Positions 1 to 7,680 of a DNA stretch of 50,115 nt are shown here, in pieces (the first letter of the stretch is position 1; the number at the start of each line of letters is the position of its first letter). A model generated the notes under the pieces. The model did not search any database. It was not told where the DNA came from and saw only the letters and a program-made list of their open reading frames with translations. The stretch comes from Sphingobacterium sp. Its GTDB lineage: Bacteria; Bacteroidota; Bacteroidia; Sphingobacteriales; Sphingobacteriaceae. The stretch lies in NCBI GenBank assembly GCA_031253985.1, contig JAIRVH010000159.1:1-50115 (forward strand), written 5' to 3'. The position numbers and the translations under genes are program-made.

Positions 1-179
1 CAAAAATCAAAAACCGAAAAAAATATATTAAATACCAATTTTCATACACACTTTATCAGCAAAAGATTTTATCTTTACTATTATTTAGAATCAATTTAAA
101 TAAAAATAACATACTAACAGCCCTACTGCATTTATAGAAAAGGGACAAAGTATCGACTAACACAAAAAAACTAGTAACA

Positions 180-920
180 ATGAAAATAAAGAAACGCAGC
201 ACCCTATTAAAATTCATACCGGTATTCGCATTTTTAATTGTGTTGGGGTCTTGTAGCAAAAGCGACCCCACAGTAGTAGAGCCTGAACCAGATCCTGTTG
301 CACCAGAAGCTATGTTCAACCGCTTGATTACGGTTAAGAATTTCGGCGAAGACTTACCTGCTGGAAGTGCACCAACCACGGCACAATCACCAATATATTA
401 CAGCCTGGAACAGAACAAAGCTGTGACGTCGGATTATAAACTAACTGCACGATGGGACATCTCTTGCTCAGAAATATACCGCAGCTTTATCAACTGCAAC
501 AATACAGCAAATGGATTTGGTAAAGGTGGTCCAGGGAAAGGCGGTATCTTAATTGTCAAGAAAAAATTTGAAGATGTAATCGATATCCCCTCAGATGCCG
601 AGTTCCGCAAAGGTGAAAAGGCGTATGGCACAGATGATTCAGGAGCTTTTGGTGAAGGTCTAGGTTGGTATTTATATGATTTTGATGGCGTAATCAAAGG
701 TGGTGGAGCGGAAAACAAAAAACACGTTTGCTATCCTATCGAAAGCAATACATTGATCGTACGTACAGCCCAGGGGAATTACGCCAAGATCAAGATACAA
801 AGTATCTATAAAGACCTGCTGGACCCAAAGGATTGGTTTAAAGATTCACCAACACCCTACTTTTCTTTCCAATATGTACTTGCCAAAGCTGGTAGTACCA
901 AATTTACAATCGCTAACTAA
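180..920 (+). CDS. HmuY-family haem-binding lipoprotein
   Basis: 246 aa. A lipoprotein signal peptide ends at the lipobox LGSC (Cys25), followed by an acidic Pro/Glu linker, so the protein should be a surface or periplasmic lipoprotein. The body matches the HmuY family layout: a YYSL segment near residue 70, a W-D-I-S strand near 90, a GWYLYD strand, and a C-terminal VRTAQGNYAKIKI strand that is the family hallmark. HmuY proteins capture haem and pass it to a TonB-dependent receptor. The haem ligands cannot be assigned from sequence alone; His and Met placement varies in the family. It is the first gene of the haem-related cluster, 39 nt ahead of the next gene. A receptor, if present, would lie left of the window. 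Family call fairly sure, haem ligand inferred. Confidence 0.75.
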   Translation: MKIKKRSTLLKFIPVFAFLIVLGSCSKSDPTVVEPEPDPVAPEAMFNRLITVKNFGEDLPAGSAPTTAQSPIYYSLEQNKAVTSDYKLTARWDISCSEIYRSFINCNNTANGFGKGGPGKGGILIVKKKFEDVIDIPSDAEFRKGEKAYGTDDSGAFGEGLGWYLYDFDGVIKGGGAENKKHVCYPIESNTLIVRTAQGNYAKIKIQSIYKDLLDPKDWFKDSPTPYFSFQYVLAKAGSTKFTIAN

Positions 921-959
921 AAGAATAAGCATAGCTTACTGATTAGACACTAAACTAAC

Positions 960-1946
960 ATGAAAAGATTATACAGCATTTTAAGCTTCCTTTTTTTAGG
1001 ATTGCTGCTAACCCGCTGCACCAAAACGGAAGAATTAGCCTTACTTCCAGCAGATAAGATACTTGAATATAAGGTCACCAACCTCCCTAATGATGAGGTT
1101 ATCTATGGCGCCTTAGACAATGAAAAAAATGTCATTACGGTATATCTCCCTTATTATTATGGGTTGCTCGTTATCGACCCGACTATTAAGGTCGCGAATG
1201 GTGCCAGTATAACAGAAGAAATTTTGCCTGTTAAAACAGATGAAAAGAACCAGACGTATACCGTAAAGTCCGCTACAGGTACCACAAGAACCTATAGCTT
1301 AAAGATTGAGTTACAAAGTACACCATCTTTTGAAGCAACTTTTGCGTCGACATCTTCTATTTCGCTTACAAAAGGTCCTGGCGCTGGCTTCCCGGCGATT
1401 AATGGAACCTTTATGCATACCAACCCTTCATTGGTGAGTATTGCATTAATTAATCAAGAAACGAAAGAACGGTATCAAATGGCAACGCCCAATAGTTTGA
1501 AAGTATCGGGGATTGGATACCAATTAAGCTATACGGGTACCGAACGGGAAAATCGCATTCCATCCGATATTAAGGCAGGCACCTATGATGTAGAGGTGAC
1601 CAACATCAACCATACCATTACATTAACCAATCCGCTCAAAATTACATATCGTCAACCTGATGTAATTGTTAGCTTATTGGGTTTAAATCTCGCAAAAAAT
1701 AAGGATTGGACTATTAAAGCCAACTTAGATAAAGTGATTTTAGATCCGACAGCTGTTATTATGACACTCAATGGAAAGGATTATCCATTGACCATTAAAT
1801 CTTATAACCGTACCGAAATGACGGTTTCCTTACCAACAAGTCTTCCAACTGGAACCTTTGATAACTTACAGATCAAATTCCAATTTAAAGACTGGGCCGA
1901 TGTTGTAAAGACACAGTTGTCTCCAAGTACAATAACGGAATCATAA
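960..1946 (+). CDS. Ig-like (DUF5018-like) surface lipoprotein
   Basis: 328 aa. The signal peptide ends at LLTRC (Cys20). The N-terminal domain (about residues 30-120) has the pattern seen in DUF5018-like modules of Bacteroidota: an alternation of strands, 'PTIKVANGASI', then 'YTVKSATGTTRTYSLKI'. Two further beta-sandwich (IPT/Ig-like) stretches seem to follow (about 125-225 and 230-325). There are no catalytic motifs. It lies between two HmuY-family genes and is a paralogue of the lipoprotein at 2689-3672, with the same lipobox, DUF5018-like and Ig-like order. A role as a surface binding partner in haem capture follows from context only. Confidence 0.6.
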   Translation: MKRLYSILSFLFLGLLLTRCTKTEELALLPADKILEYKVTNLPNDEVIYGALDNEKNVITVYLPYYYGLLVIDPTIKVANGASITEEILPVKTDEKNQTYTVKSATGTTRTYSLKIELQSTPSFEATFASTSSISLTKGPGAGFPAINGTFMHTNPSLVSIALINQETKERYQMATPNSLKVSGIGYQLSYTGTERENRIPSDIKAGTYDVEVTNINHTITLTNPLKITYRQPDVIVSLLGLNLAKNKDWTIKANLDKVILDPTAVIMTLNGKDYPLTIKSYNRTEMTVSLPTSLPTGTFDNLQIKFQFKDWADVVKTQLSPSTITES

Positions 1947-1948
1947 GC

Positions 1949-1992
1949 AAGCATCCACAGTATGCCATGGTGGCATCAAAATTAAATAAATT
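1949..1992 (+). repeat. leader element, copy 1
   Basis: The sequence CCACAG...GGCATCAAAATTAAATAAATT lies just upstream of the gene at 2014 and recurs, with small indels, at 4866-4901. The best-conserved core is GGCATCAAA(A)ATTAAATAAATT (1972-1992). It may be a duplicated 5' untranslated or promoter segment. Confidence 0.45.
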
Positions 1993-2013
1993 AAAACAAG
2001 AGGAGATTTCAAC

Positions 2014-2583
2014 ATGAACTCAAACATCAAAACTATCTTAAAATCAGCGATGGCCGTGACTGTGCTATCGGCAGCAGTATGGGCAGCAGCTCCAACAACA
2101 GAATCAGCAACAGCTCCTTTAGCGCTGAACCAAGCTAAAGCAAATAGTAACTACACTGTTGTAGGTCAATGGTGGAGCCCAGCAGCTGCAGCAACTTGGC
2201 CTGCAGTATATGTCGACCTTGCTACAGGTGCGCAAAGCTTGAGTAGCTCTGGTCAAGTTGCATTCTTTAGCCATGTAAATGGTTCTATCAAAGCTAACGG
2301 ATCTTATTCGATCAGAACAGTAGCAAAAGACATCGCCTCCGTTACAGCATCAGATTGGGCAACTGCCACTTCAGTATCATCACAGGGTAGTGGCGAATGG
2401 TATGAATATGATTTAGATAGCCATGCAAACCAAGCAATCCAACCTTTGACCGTGTTGGTCGGAAATTCTTCCGGAGCTTCGTATGCTGTTAAGTTAATTA
2501 ATTTTACAAATGTTGGCCAACAAGTAGTGGCAGGTCAATTACAAGTAAAAGCAGATACCAATATCGAAGTTAAGGCATTATAG
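2014..2583 (+). CDS. secreted HmuY-like protein, no lipobox
   Basis: 189 aa, rich in Ala and Ser. The N-terminus is a classical signal peptide ending around AVWAAA with no lipobox cysteine, so the product should be released into the periplasm or medium rather than lipid-anchored. The C-terminal half has the HmuY-type pattern: a GEWYEYDLDSHAN strand followed by a TVLVGNSSGASYAVKLINF strand, comparable to the 'WYxYD...vRTxxGxYAKlki' region of the gene at 180. Unlike most genes here it has a strong Shine-Dalgarno (GAGGAG, about 10 nt upstream of ATG) and its own terminator at 2611-2643, which suggests high, separate expression. Possibly a soluble haemophore. The HmuY assignment is weaker than for 180-920. 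Confidence 0.55.
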   Translation: MNSNIKTILKSAMAVTVLSAAVWAAAPTTESATAPLALNQAKANSNYTVVGQWWSPAAAATWPAVYVDLATGAQSLSSSGQVAFFSHVNGSIKANGSYSIRTVAKDIASVTASDWATATSVSSQGSGEWYEYDLDSHANQAIQPLTVLVGNSSGASYAVKLINFTNVGQQVVAGQLQVKADTNIEVKAL

Positions 2584-2610
2584 TCTTTCCTATTTAATGA
2601 ATGAAAGATT

Positions 2611-2643
2611 CCGCAACCTGGTGGATGGGTTGCGGATCTTTTT
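2611..2643 (+). terminator. rho-independent terminator
   Basis: Stem CCGCAACC (2611-2618) pairs with GGTTGCGG (2628-2635) and is followed by CTTTTT. It sits 28 nt after the stop of the HmuY-like gene and before the next lipoprotein gene. Confidence 0.75.
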
Positions 2644-2688
2644 AGCCTAATCAACATCCGCATAACGATTTTTTTAACCAAAAAAATT

Positions 2689-3672
2689 ATGCAACACTCA
2701 TTTTTGAAAAAACAAATACATATCCTTCGATTTCTAGCTATTTTTATGCTAGCACTAACATGCTGGTCCTGCAAAACTGAATACCCAAGCCTGCCATACA
2801 ATGACATCGAATCTTTTAGCATTCAGGATGTAGACGGTAAAACCTTGTCAGCCAGCATTGTGAATGACCAGATTATCTTATATTGGCCTCCATTGGTGGA
2901 GCAGCCCGAAAATATTACACCTACGATTAAAGTTTCGGAATTAGCGACTATTACGCCTGCATCGGGTACACCGATAAAACTCCAATCCGAAAAACCCATC
3001 ACATATACTGTTCGAGCACAGGACGGATCCAGCAAAAACTATACATTGACCTTCCAATACAATCAGCCCATAGTACAAGCTACATTTAACAGTTTATCGT
3101 CTGGTCAATACTATATCACTGATCCGAATACTTTTACTTTTATCGGAGAAAACATTATACCCAACGAGACACAAACTAAAGGCTATTTAATACATAATGA
3201 TGGAAAAGAAACATTACTTTCGTTTAGCGAAAATATAGTACCCACTAATTTTGCTGTTACTTTTACTGCTCCAGATGACTTCAAAGCAGGTACTGGCTAT
3301 AAGGTCAAATTGGTCTCAGGCCGTTATTCCATCGTAAGCGATTCATTTGAGGCTGTCTTACCTAGCATCCTCAGTCTATTAATAAAGAGTAATCTCTTAT
3401 ATAGCGTTAAAAAAGGAGAAAACTTTGTGGCTCCTTTGCAAAGTAAAGTCCTTTACGAGCGTTATTTTAAAAGCGATTTTGACCATTTCATCGCAGTGGA
3501 CAATCTGAATAAAGAATATACTATAAACAATGCGGTATTTGATGTGAACGCAATGACGGTTACCATTCCTATACCGTCCAACGTAACGGGTACTGGAATC
3601 AACAAGCTAAAAATGGTAGACAAATCAGGAAAAGTATTATTGGAGGATACTTATTATATCACCCTAAATTAA
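2689..3672 (+). CDS. Ig-like (DUF5018-like) surface lipoprotein, paralogue
   Basis: 327 aa. The signal peptide ends in a cysteine-rich region with LALTC (Cys25) and CWSC (Cys28); Cys28 followed by Lys fits a lipobox reasonably. The domain order is that of the lipoprotein at 960: an N-terminal module with 'TPTIKVSELATI' and 'YTVRAQDGSSKNYTL', then two Ig-like stretches. The repetition 'HmuY-like, Ig-like lipoprotein' twice in a row points to a duplicated two-gene unit. No catalytic residues are recognisable. The ATG at 2689 precedes a K-rich n-region and is the natural start. Function unknown; linkage suggests cell-surface haem handling. Confidence 0.6.
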   Translation: MQHSFLKKQIHILRFLAIFMLALTCWSCKTEYPSLPYNDIESFSIQDVDGKTLSASIVNDQIILYWPPLVEQPENITPTIKVSELATITPASGTPIKLQSEKPITYTVRAQDGSSKNYTLTFQYNQPIVQATFNSLSSGQYYITDPNTFTFIGENIIPNETQTKGYLIHNDGKETLLSFSENIVPTNFAVTFTAPDDFKAGTGYKVKLVSGRYSIVSDSFEAVLPSILSLLIKSNLLYSVKKGENFVAPLQSKVLYERYFKSDFDHFIAVDNLNKEYTINNAVFDVNAMTVTIPIPSNVTGTGINKLKMVDKSGKVLLEDTYYITLN

Positions 3673-3697
3673 TACGCCTCACCAACTCATTATAATC

Positions 3698-4822
3698 GTG
3701 TTTGTCATTAATCAAACAAAGCAGTTTATTATGATTGCTTTAGCAACCATAATGGTATACAGCTGCAGCAAAGGTAAGGCTACAACAGAGGAACCGACAA
3801 TCGTTGTCCCTACCCCAGAAGAAACCTTACGCCAACGATATAGTAAGTCGGCAGAACAATGGCCAGCTGCCGCTTGGTACACCAATATCAAGGTACGTGA
3901 ACTGGCCGCTTTACCCGAAAACCCGTCGAAAGATAGGGCCGAGCTTGTAGCACTTGGCAAAGCCTTATTTTTCGACCCCCGCACCGGTAATGGCATGAAG
4001 ACTTGCGCTTCATGTCATAATCCGGACACTTACTGGATCGATCAAAAAACAACGGCAGATGGTATCGCTCTGCATCACCGCAATACACCTTCCATGGAAA
4101 ATGTCTGGCACCTCGAAGGCAAACTCTTCCACGATGGCCGCGCAAAGACATATCGAGAGCAGATCGCCGAAGCCATTAACTCCCCGATCGAAATGGGCGG
4201 AAATACGACTGCTTTACCCGCTAAGCTGCAAGCTATACCTGGATATCTTCGTTTATATGAGGCGGCTTACTCGAGCGAAACGATGACCGTCGAACGCTTA
4301 CTGGATGCTATAGCAGCGTATTCAAGATCAATCAGCAGTGGTGAAACCGCCTTTGATAGGTTTATCAAAGGGGATTATCAGGCGTTAAATGATGCACAGC
4401 TTGAAGGTCTCCATCTGTTTCGAACCAAAGGGAAATGTATCAACTGCCATAATGGTGCCTTCTTTACCGATCTCGATTTTCATAACGTGGGTTATGCTGT
4501 TACCAGCAAAGGTGCCTTGGACAATGGTCGCTTTGAGGCAACAGGACTGGAAACAGACAAAGGTAAATTTCGTACGCCGGGCCTGCGCAATGTAGTCCAT
4601 ACTGCACCCTACCTGCACAATGGTAGTATTGCAAGCTTAAGTGAACTGATCAACCTGCTGAGTCAGGGCATGCCCCAAAAATCAGGACAACAGATCAATG
4701 GCACCTTATCGCCGCATATTCAAAACGTCCGATTGAGCAGTAAAGAACAGGAAAATATCGTGGCTTTTTTGGAGAGCTTATCGAGCGTACCGACCAAGAC
4801 CGAGCGGCCAGTATTGCCCTAA
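3698..4822 (+). CDS. di-haem cytochrome c peroxidase / MauG-like lipoprotein
   Basis: 374 aa. Two c-type haem motifs are visible, CASCH (103-107) and CINCH (247-251), with the spacing expected of bacterial di-haem peroxidases. The 'TPGLRNV..TAPYLHNGS' segment near residue 295 is the conserved distal/ligand region of the family. The N-terminus carries a lipobox (VYSC, Cys23), so it is likely anchored in the periplasm or outer membrane. Starting at the GTG (3698) gives a better n-region (Asn-Gln-Thr-Lys) than the internal ATG at 3731, but either gives the same lipoprotein. Family members reduce peroxide or oxidise protein-bound substrates. Next to HmuY proteins and a haem oxygenase, it might oxidise haem or its carrier; that is inference. 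Confidence 0.88.
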   Translation: MFVINQTKQFIMIALATIMVYSCSKGKATTEEPTIVVPTPEETLRQRYSKSAEQWPAAAWYTNIKVRELAALPENPSKDRAELVALGKALFFDPRTGNGMKTCASCHNPDTYWIDQKTTADGIALHHRNTPSMENVWHLEGKLFHDGRAKTYREQIAEAINSPIEMGGNTTALPAKLQAIPGYLRLYEAAYSSETMTVERLLDAIAAYSRSISSGETAFDRFIKGDYQALNDAQLEGLHLFRTKGKCINCHNGAFFTDLDFHNVGYAVTSKGALDNGRFEATGLETDKGKFRTPGLRNVVHTAPYLHNGSIASLSELINLLSQGMPQKSGQQINGTLSPHIQNVRLSSKEQENIVAFLESLSSVPTKTERPVLP

Positions 4823-4831
4823 AATAAAAAA

Positions 4832-4854
4832 TCCCAAAGGGACTAGCTTTGGGA
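4832..4854. terminator. hairpin after peroxidase gene
   Basis: TCCCAAAG (4832-4839) pairs with CTTTGGGA (4847-4854). There is an A-rich left flank but no T-run on the right, so it is only a weak + strand terminator candidate. It lies 10 nt past the peroxidase stop. Confidence 0.4.
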
Positions 4855-4865
4855 CATTTGAGTAC

Positions 4866-4901
4866 TCCACAGCAGCGGAGGCATCAAAAATTAAATAAAT
4901 T
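4866..4901 (+). repeat. leader element, copy 2
   Basis: The sequence CTCCACAG..GGAGGCATCAAAAATTAAATAAATT matches the segment at 1949-1992 upstream of the secreted HmuY-like gene, with a few indels. It lies in the 195-nt gap before the S41 protease gene. Confidence 0.45.
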
Positions 4902-4967
4902 GGCACAAAATTAGGCTTTTATATTAAATAAAAAAGTAAAAAAGTATTAAATTTCAGATAATTATCC

Positions 4968-4991
4968 ATTTGTAGCGAATCAGCTACAAAT
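4968..4991. promoter_or_regulatory. inverted repeat upstream of S41 gene
   Basis: A perfect 9-bp inverted repeat, ATTTGTAGC - GAATCA - GCTACAAAT, lies 26 nt before the ATG at 5018. It could be a dimeric regulator's operator or a 5'-UTR hairpin. No regulator can be named. Confidence 0.4.
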
Positions 4992-5017
4992 ATATAGGAC
5001 AAAATGCGCATCAAATC

Positions 5018-6265
5018 ATGAGTCGAATCTGCCAAATAACTGGTTTATTTTTTATAGTAGCCGCTACCTCGGCCTGCCAGCAAAACAGCAGAACAGCGAC
5101 TTCACCCGATGAACTTATTAGTCCAAAAACAGGAACAAAAAAAGAACTCACACTCGATTCTATATACCTGTATGCCAAACAGCTCTACCGCTGGCAGGAA
5201 TCTCTCCCTTCGTATACCACTTTTGATCCGCGGGGAAAATATGCCCAAATAGAACCCGAGCAAACGGCCTACGAGCGTGAACTTTTTGCACTCAGCCAAT
5301 ATGCCTTGCGCAAGTATGATAAGCCTTATGAATGGTCGACCATTCCCAATAAGCCCAAATATTCATATCTGGAACGCCGTCGGACAGAAAAGAAAAGTAG
5401 CGGTCACATGGCTAGCACCACCACACCCTATCGGTATGCGACACACCTTTCTTACTGGACCGCAGGCAATAAACGGATTGCTTATGTATACATCCCCTCT
5501 TTTCCAGAGCTCCAGACAGTGAAGACCGAACTGGATCAACTTGCGGCCGAACTCGCACAGCAGCAAGTTACTCATCTAATCCTCGATCTACGACATAACG
5601 GTGGCGGTTATGTGGAAACAGCCGAATATTTAGCCAACCTCATTAGCCCAGCCAGACTGGATAAAAAAGTGATGTTTAGCGAGCAATTTCATCCGAATGT
5701 GCAGCAAGGCAAAGCAAAACTACTCCTTAAACAACCCTATCTGGATGCTAGTGGCAAAGTGGTTCAATACAAAGGACGCCTTGCGACAATGGCTGATGTG
5801 GATTATAGTGAAAAAGCCAATACGCATTACTTTATCAAAAAGGGGCATTTCAATTCTTTGCAGCAGTTATCCTGTATTGTCTCTGAACGTACAGCTTCGG
5901 CTAGTGAGCTTTTGATTAGCAGTTTCAAACCCTATCTTCCGCTGCGACTCATCGGCCAGCAGACCTTTGGCAAACCCGTCGGATTTTTTTCCATACGTGT
6001 AGGGGCCTTCGATATTTACCTGGCTTCATTTCTCATCCGAAATGCCGATGGTTGGTCGGATTACTTTGATGGCATACCCGTAGACCTGCCTTTAGCTACA
6101 CAGGAAACCTCCCGCCATCCCGGAGATCCAAAGGAAGCCTGGCTTTGGGCGGCATTAAAAGATATTGCCAGAGACCAACGTATCAAAGCAATTTCATCCG
6201 CTACTTATTTTCCCTTGCCAGCAGAAGAAAATTTGCTACTCAAAACAAATTTCAAATTAAAGTAA
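5018..6265 (+). CDS. S41-family (C-terminal processing type) peptidase, lipoprotein
   Basis: 415 aa. The signal peptide ends at TSAC (Cys20). The tail-specific-protease core is recognisable: 'HLILDLRHNGGGYVETAEYLANLI' starting near residue 186, then 'RTASASELLISSF' with candidate nucleophile Ser294, and 'QTFGKPVGF' with general base Lys319. The 25-residue Ser-Lys spacing equals that of E. coli Tsp. A separate PDZ domain is not evident between the signal peptide and the core, so this is a PDZ-less S41 protein, common in Bacteroidota. It lies between the di-haem peroxidase and the haem oxygenase but has its own 195-nt upstream region. It may process surface proteins; the substrate is unknown. 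Confidence 0.8.
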   Translation: MSRICQITGLFFIVAATSACQQNSRTATSPDELISPKTGTKKELTLDSIYLYAKQLYRWQESLPSYTTFDPRGKYAQIEPEQTAYERELFALSQYALRKYDKPYEWSTIPNKPKYSYLERRRTEKKSSGHMASTTTPYRYATHLSYWTAGNKRIAYVYIPSFPELQTVKTELDQLAAELAQQQVTHLILDLRHNGGGYVETAEYLANLISPARLDKKVMFSEQFHPNVQQGKAKLLLKQPYLDASGKVVQYKGRLATMADVDYSEKANTHYFIKKGHFNSLQQLSCIVSERTASASELLISSFKPYLPLRLIGQQTFGKPVGFFSIRVGAFDIYLASFLIRNADGWSDYFDGIPVDLPLATQETSRHPGDPKEAWLWAALKDIARDQRIKAISSATYFPLPAEENLLLKTNFKLK

Positions 6266-6346
6266 GAAACTTATTGCAGCTGAATTTTGTCATACTCTTG
6301 TTTAAATTAAAACCATTTTTAATAGATGATAAAGCAGAAAACAGCA

Positions 6347-6354
6347 TAAATTTG
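6347..6354 (+). promoter_or_regulatory. -7 promoter box for haem oxygenase gene
   Basis: TAAATTTG fits the Bacteroidota -7 consensus TAnnTTTG exactly and lies 52 nt before the chosen ATG. No convincing TTG -33 box lies at the usual distance, so only half of the promoter is supported. Confidence 0.4.
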
Positions 6355-6406
6355 TGGAAATAAATACGAATCTTTGTATAGAATCGTTATAAATAAAAAT
6401 AGAAAC

Positions 6407-6970
6407 ATGTTAAGTCAACATATCAAAGAGCAAACGCACGCAGCTCACCAAAACGTAGAAGGAACGATCGTGCGCCAATTGAAAAATATTCGTTCTGAAG
6501 CAGATTATGCTGAAGTATTAAAAGGCTTTTATGCTTATTTCCGCGCTGTAGAAGATAGTATTGCTTCTTTTGTAACCGCAGAAGTATTGCCAGATTTGGC
6601 CGAACGACGCAATTCATCTTACATCAAAAGCGATATCGAAGCCCTGGGCGGCAATGTAGATAATCTTCCGGAAGCAACTGCTCCAGCAGTAACAAATGTA
6701 CTGGAAGCACTTGCATCATTATATGTATTGGAAGGCTCAATCATGGGTGGTCCGTACATCGTACAGATGCTCAACAAATATGGCGTTACCAAAGGAACTT
6801 CTTTCTTTGAAGGTTATGGCGAAAATAGCCGTGACATGTGGGCTGGTTTTACGACTGTATTGAACAAATATTCGGAAGATCCGGCTAGCTATGATCGCGC
6901 AGTAGAGATTGCTAACCAAACTTTTTATAACTTTGGCGAAGTATTCACTCCTATTGCCAGTGCAAACTAA
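6407..6970 (+). CDS. haem oxygenase (biliverdin-producing type)
   Basis: 187 aa, all-helical. The N-terminus 'LSQHIKEQTHAAHQNVE' contains the proximal-histidine helix of the haem oxygenase family (His in THAAH). The central 'LEALASLYVLEGSIMGGPYIV' is the distal-helix signature with the Gly-rich kink over the haem. The enzyme should open the haem ring to release iron, CO and a biliverdin in the cytoplasm. I chose the ATG at 6407; an upstream in-frame TTG at 6374 would add 11 unconserved residues and is unlikely. Placement downstream of HmuY proteins and a haem peroxidase fits a haem uptake-and-use locus. Partner reductase not seen. Confidence 0.85.
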   Translation: MLSQHIKEQTHAAHQNVEGTIVRQLKNIRSEADYAEVLKGFYAYFRAVEDSIASFVTAEVLPDLAERRNSSYIKSDIEALGGNVDNLPEATAPAVTNVLEALASLYVLEGSIMGGPYIVQMLNKYGVTKGTSFFEGYGENSRDMWAGFTTVLNKYSEDPASYDRAVEIANQTFYNFGEVFTPIASAN

Positions 6971-6999
6971 AACAAGAGCGACAGTGTTTAATTCCTTAA

Positions 7000-7134
7000 A
7001 TGGAGCAAAAAGATAACAAATCAAAATGGCTTAAGCGTGCCGGAATTGGAGCATTCCTCTTCTTCCTGGCCAAAGGACTCGTGTGGCTCGTCGTATTCTT
7101 TTTCGCAGCTAAGTCCTGCAGCATATCTATTTAA
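7000..7134 (+). CDS. small conserved-looking membrane protein
   Basis: 44 aa, short enough to be missed by gene finders. A basic N-terminus (KDNKSKWLKR) is followed by one hydrophobic helix with an internal Lys-Gly (FLFFLAKGLVWLVVFFF) and a short tail containing Cys. ATG at 7000, stop at 7132-7134; it starts 29 nt after the haem oxygenase stop and ends just before a hairpin, so it is probably co-transcribed. The 'KKWLKR-G-FLFFL-KGL-W' pattern resembles small single-helix proteins seen in other Bacteroidota. Function unknown. Confidence 0.6.
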   Translation: MEQKDNKSKWLKRAGIGAFLFFLAKGLVWLVVFFFAAKSCSISI

Positions 7135-7144
7135 CACACATAAC

Positions 7145-7189
7145 GAAGCATTCATCTGACACTCAAAAAGAGTCTCAGATGAATGCTTC
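7145..7189. terminator. long hairpin terminator
   Basis: GAAGCATTCATCTGA (7145-7159) pairs perfectly with TCAGATGAATGCTTC (7175-7189), and ACTC/GAGT pairs inside after one C-C mismatch. It closes the haem oxygenase unit. Only a loose T-rich stretch follows. Confidence 0.65.
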
Positions 7190-7617
7190 TATATACTTAT
7201 TTTTACAGCTCAATCCACGTTTTAGCGTATACGGCCTTCCCCCTCGCCTTCGCAATCTCTCCGCTTGATTTTTCGGAATCTATTCAGCTCAGTATCGCCA
7301 CAACTTCGTACCATAGTCGAGCCATATTCAGTCTGACTCCGTGTTCAGTCCGTGTTGCTTCCGTGTTGCTTCCGTGTTACTATTGTTTGCATGATGCTCA
7401 AAGTATGTTCGCACGATGCTAGAACCTGCACGAAGGTCCCTTCATGCCCCGAACAAGAGGCGAACATCAACCGAATGTGATTCGAACATCTCGAAAGACC
7501 TAATAAAGTACAGCCATCAAATTAGTGTGGCTTAGACCGATTAGACCACATTAAATCGGAACGACTTTTTTACCAAATGATAAATCCTATAAACAACCTT
7601 TTCGTTAATTTTCAAAG
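7190..7617. other. non-coding, degenerate stretch
   Basis: About 430 nt with no supportable gene. An 80-codon reading frame here has no recognisable protein features. The stretch contains the 11-bp-period repeat (7338-7380) and may hold the remains of the promoter of the broken regulator that starts at 7618. Confidence 0.5.
7338..7380. repeat. four TCCGTGTT copies at exact 11-bp spacing
   Basis: TCCGTGTT begins at 7338, 7349, 7360 and 7371, an exact 11-nt period; the last three units read TTCCGTGTTGC, TTCCGTGTTGC, TTCCGTGTTAC with changes only near the unit ends. No coding explanation was found. Confidence 0.7.
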
Positions 7618-7680
7618 ATGAAAGAACTGATTGACTTCCTACTTCAATATGGTTATTTAAATGCGCAACAAACAGTTGCC
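7618..7680 (+). pseudogene. 5' stub of a Crp/Fnr-like regulator
   Basis: From ATG 7618 the frame reads Met-Lys-Glu-Leu-Ile-Asp-Phe-Leu-Leu-Gln-Tyr-Gly-Tyr-Leu-Asn-Ala-Gln-Gln, which resembles the N-terminus of Bacteroidota Crp/Fnr-family regulators ('ELIxFLLQFGxLNQQQ'). After about 20 codons the DNA becomes antisense to the SusD remnant, so the rest of the regulator is gone. Short match; moderate to low certainty. Confidence 0.4.

Noticed and set aside
1..179. Promoter for the first HmuY gene
   Set aside because: TATCTTTA near 68-75 differs from the -7 box at the last base and no -33 box is at the right distance; left unannotated.
6374..6406. TTG start for the haem oxygenase
   Set aside because: Adds an 11-residue tail not typical of the family; the ATG at 6407 gives the standard N-terminus.
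7183..7422. 80-codon reading frame on the + strand
   Set aside because: It begins inside the terminator hairpin, has no family resemblance and covers the short repeat array; more likely non-coding.
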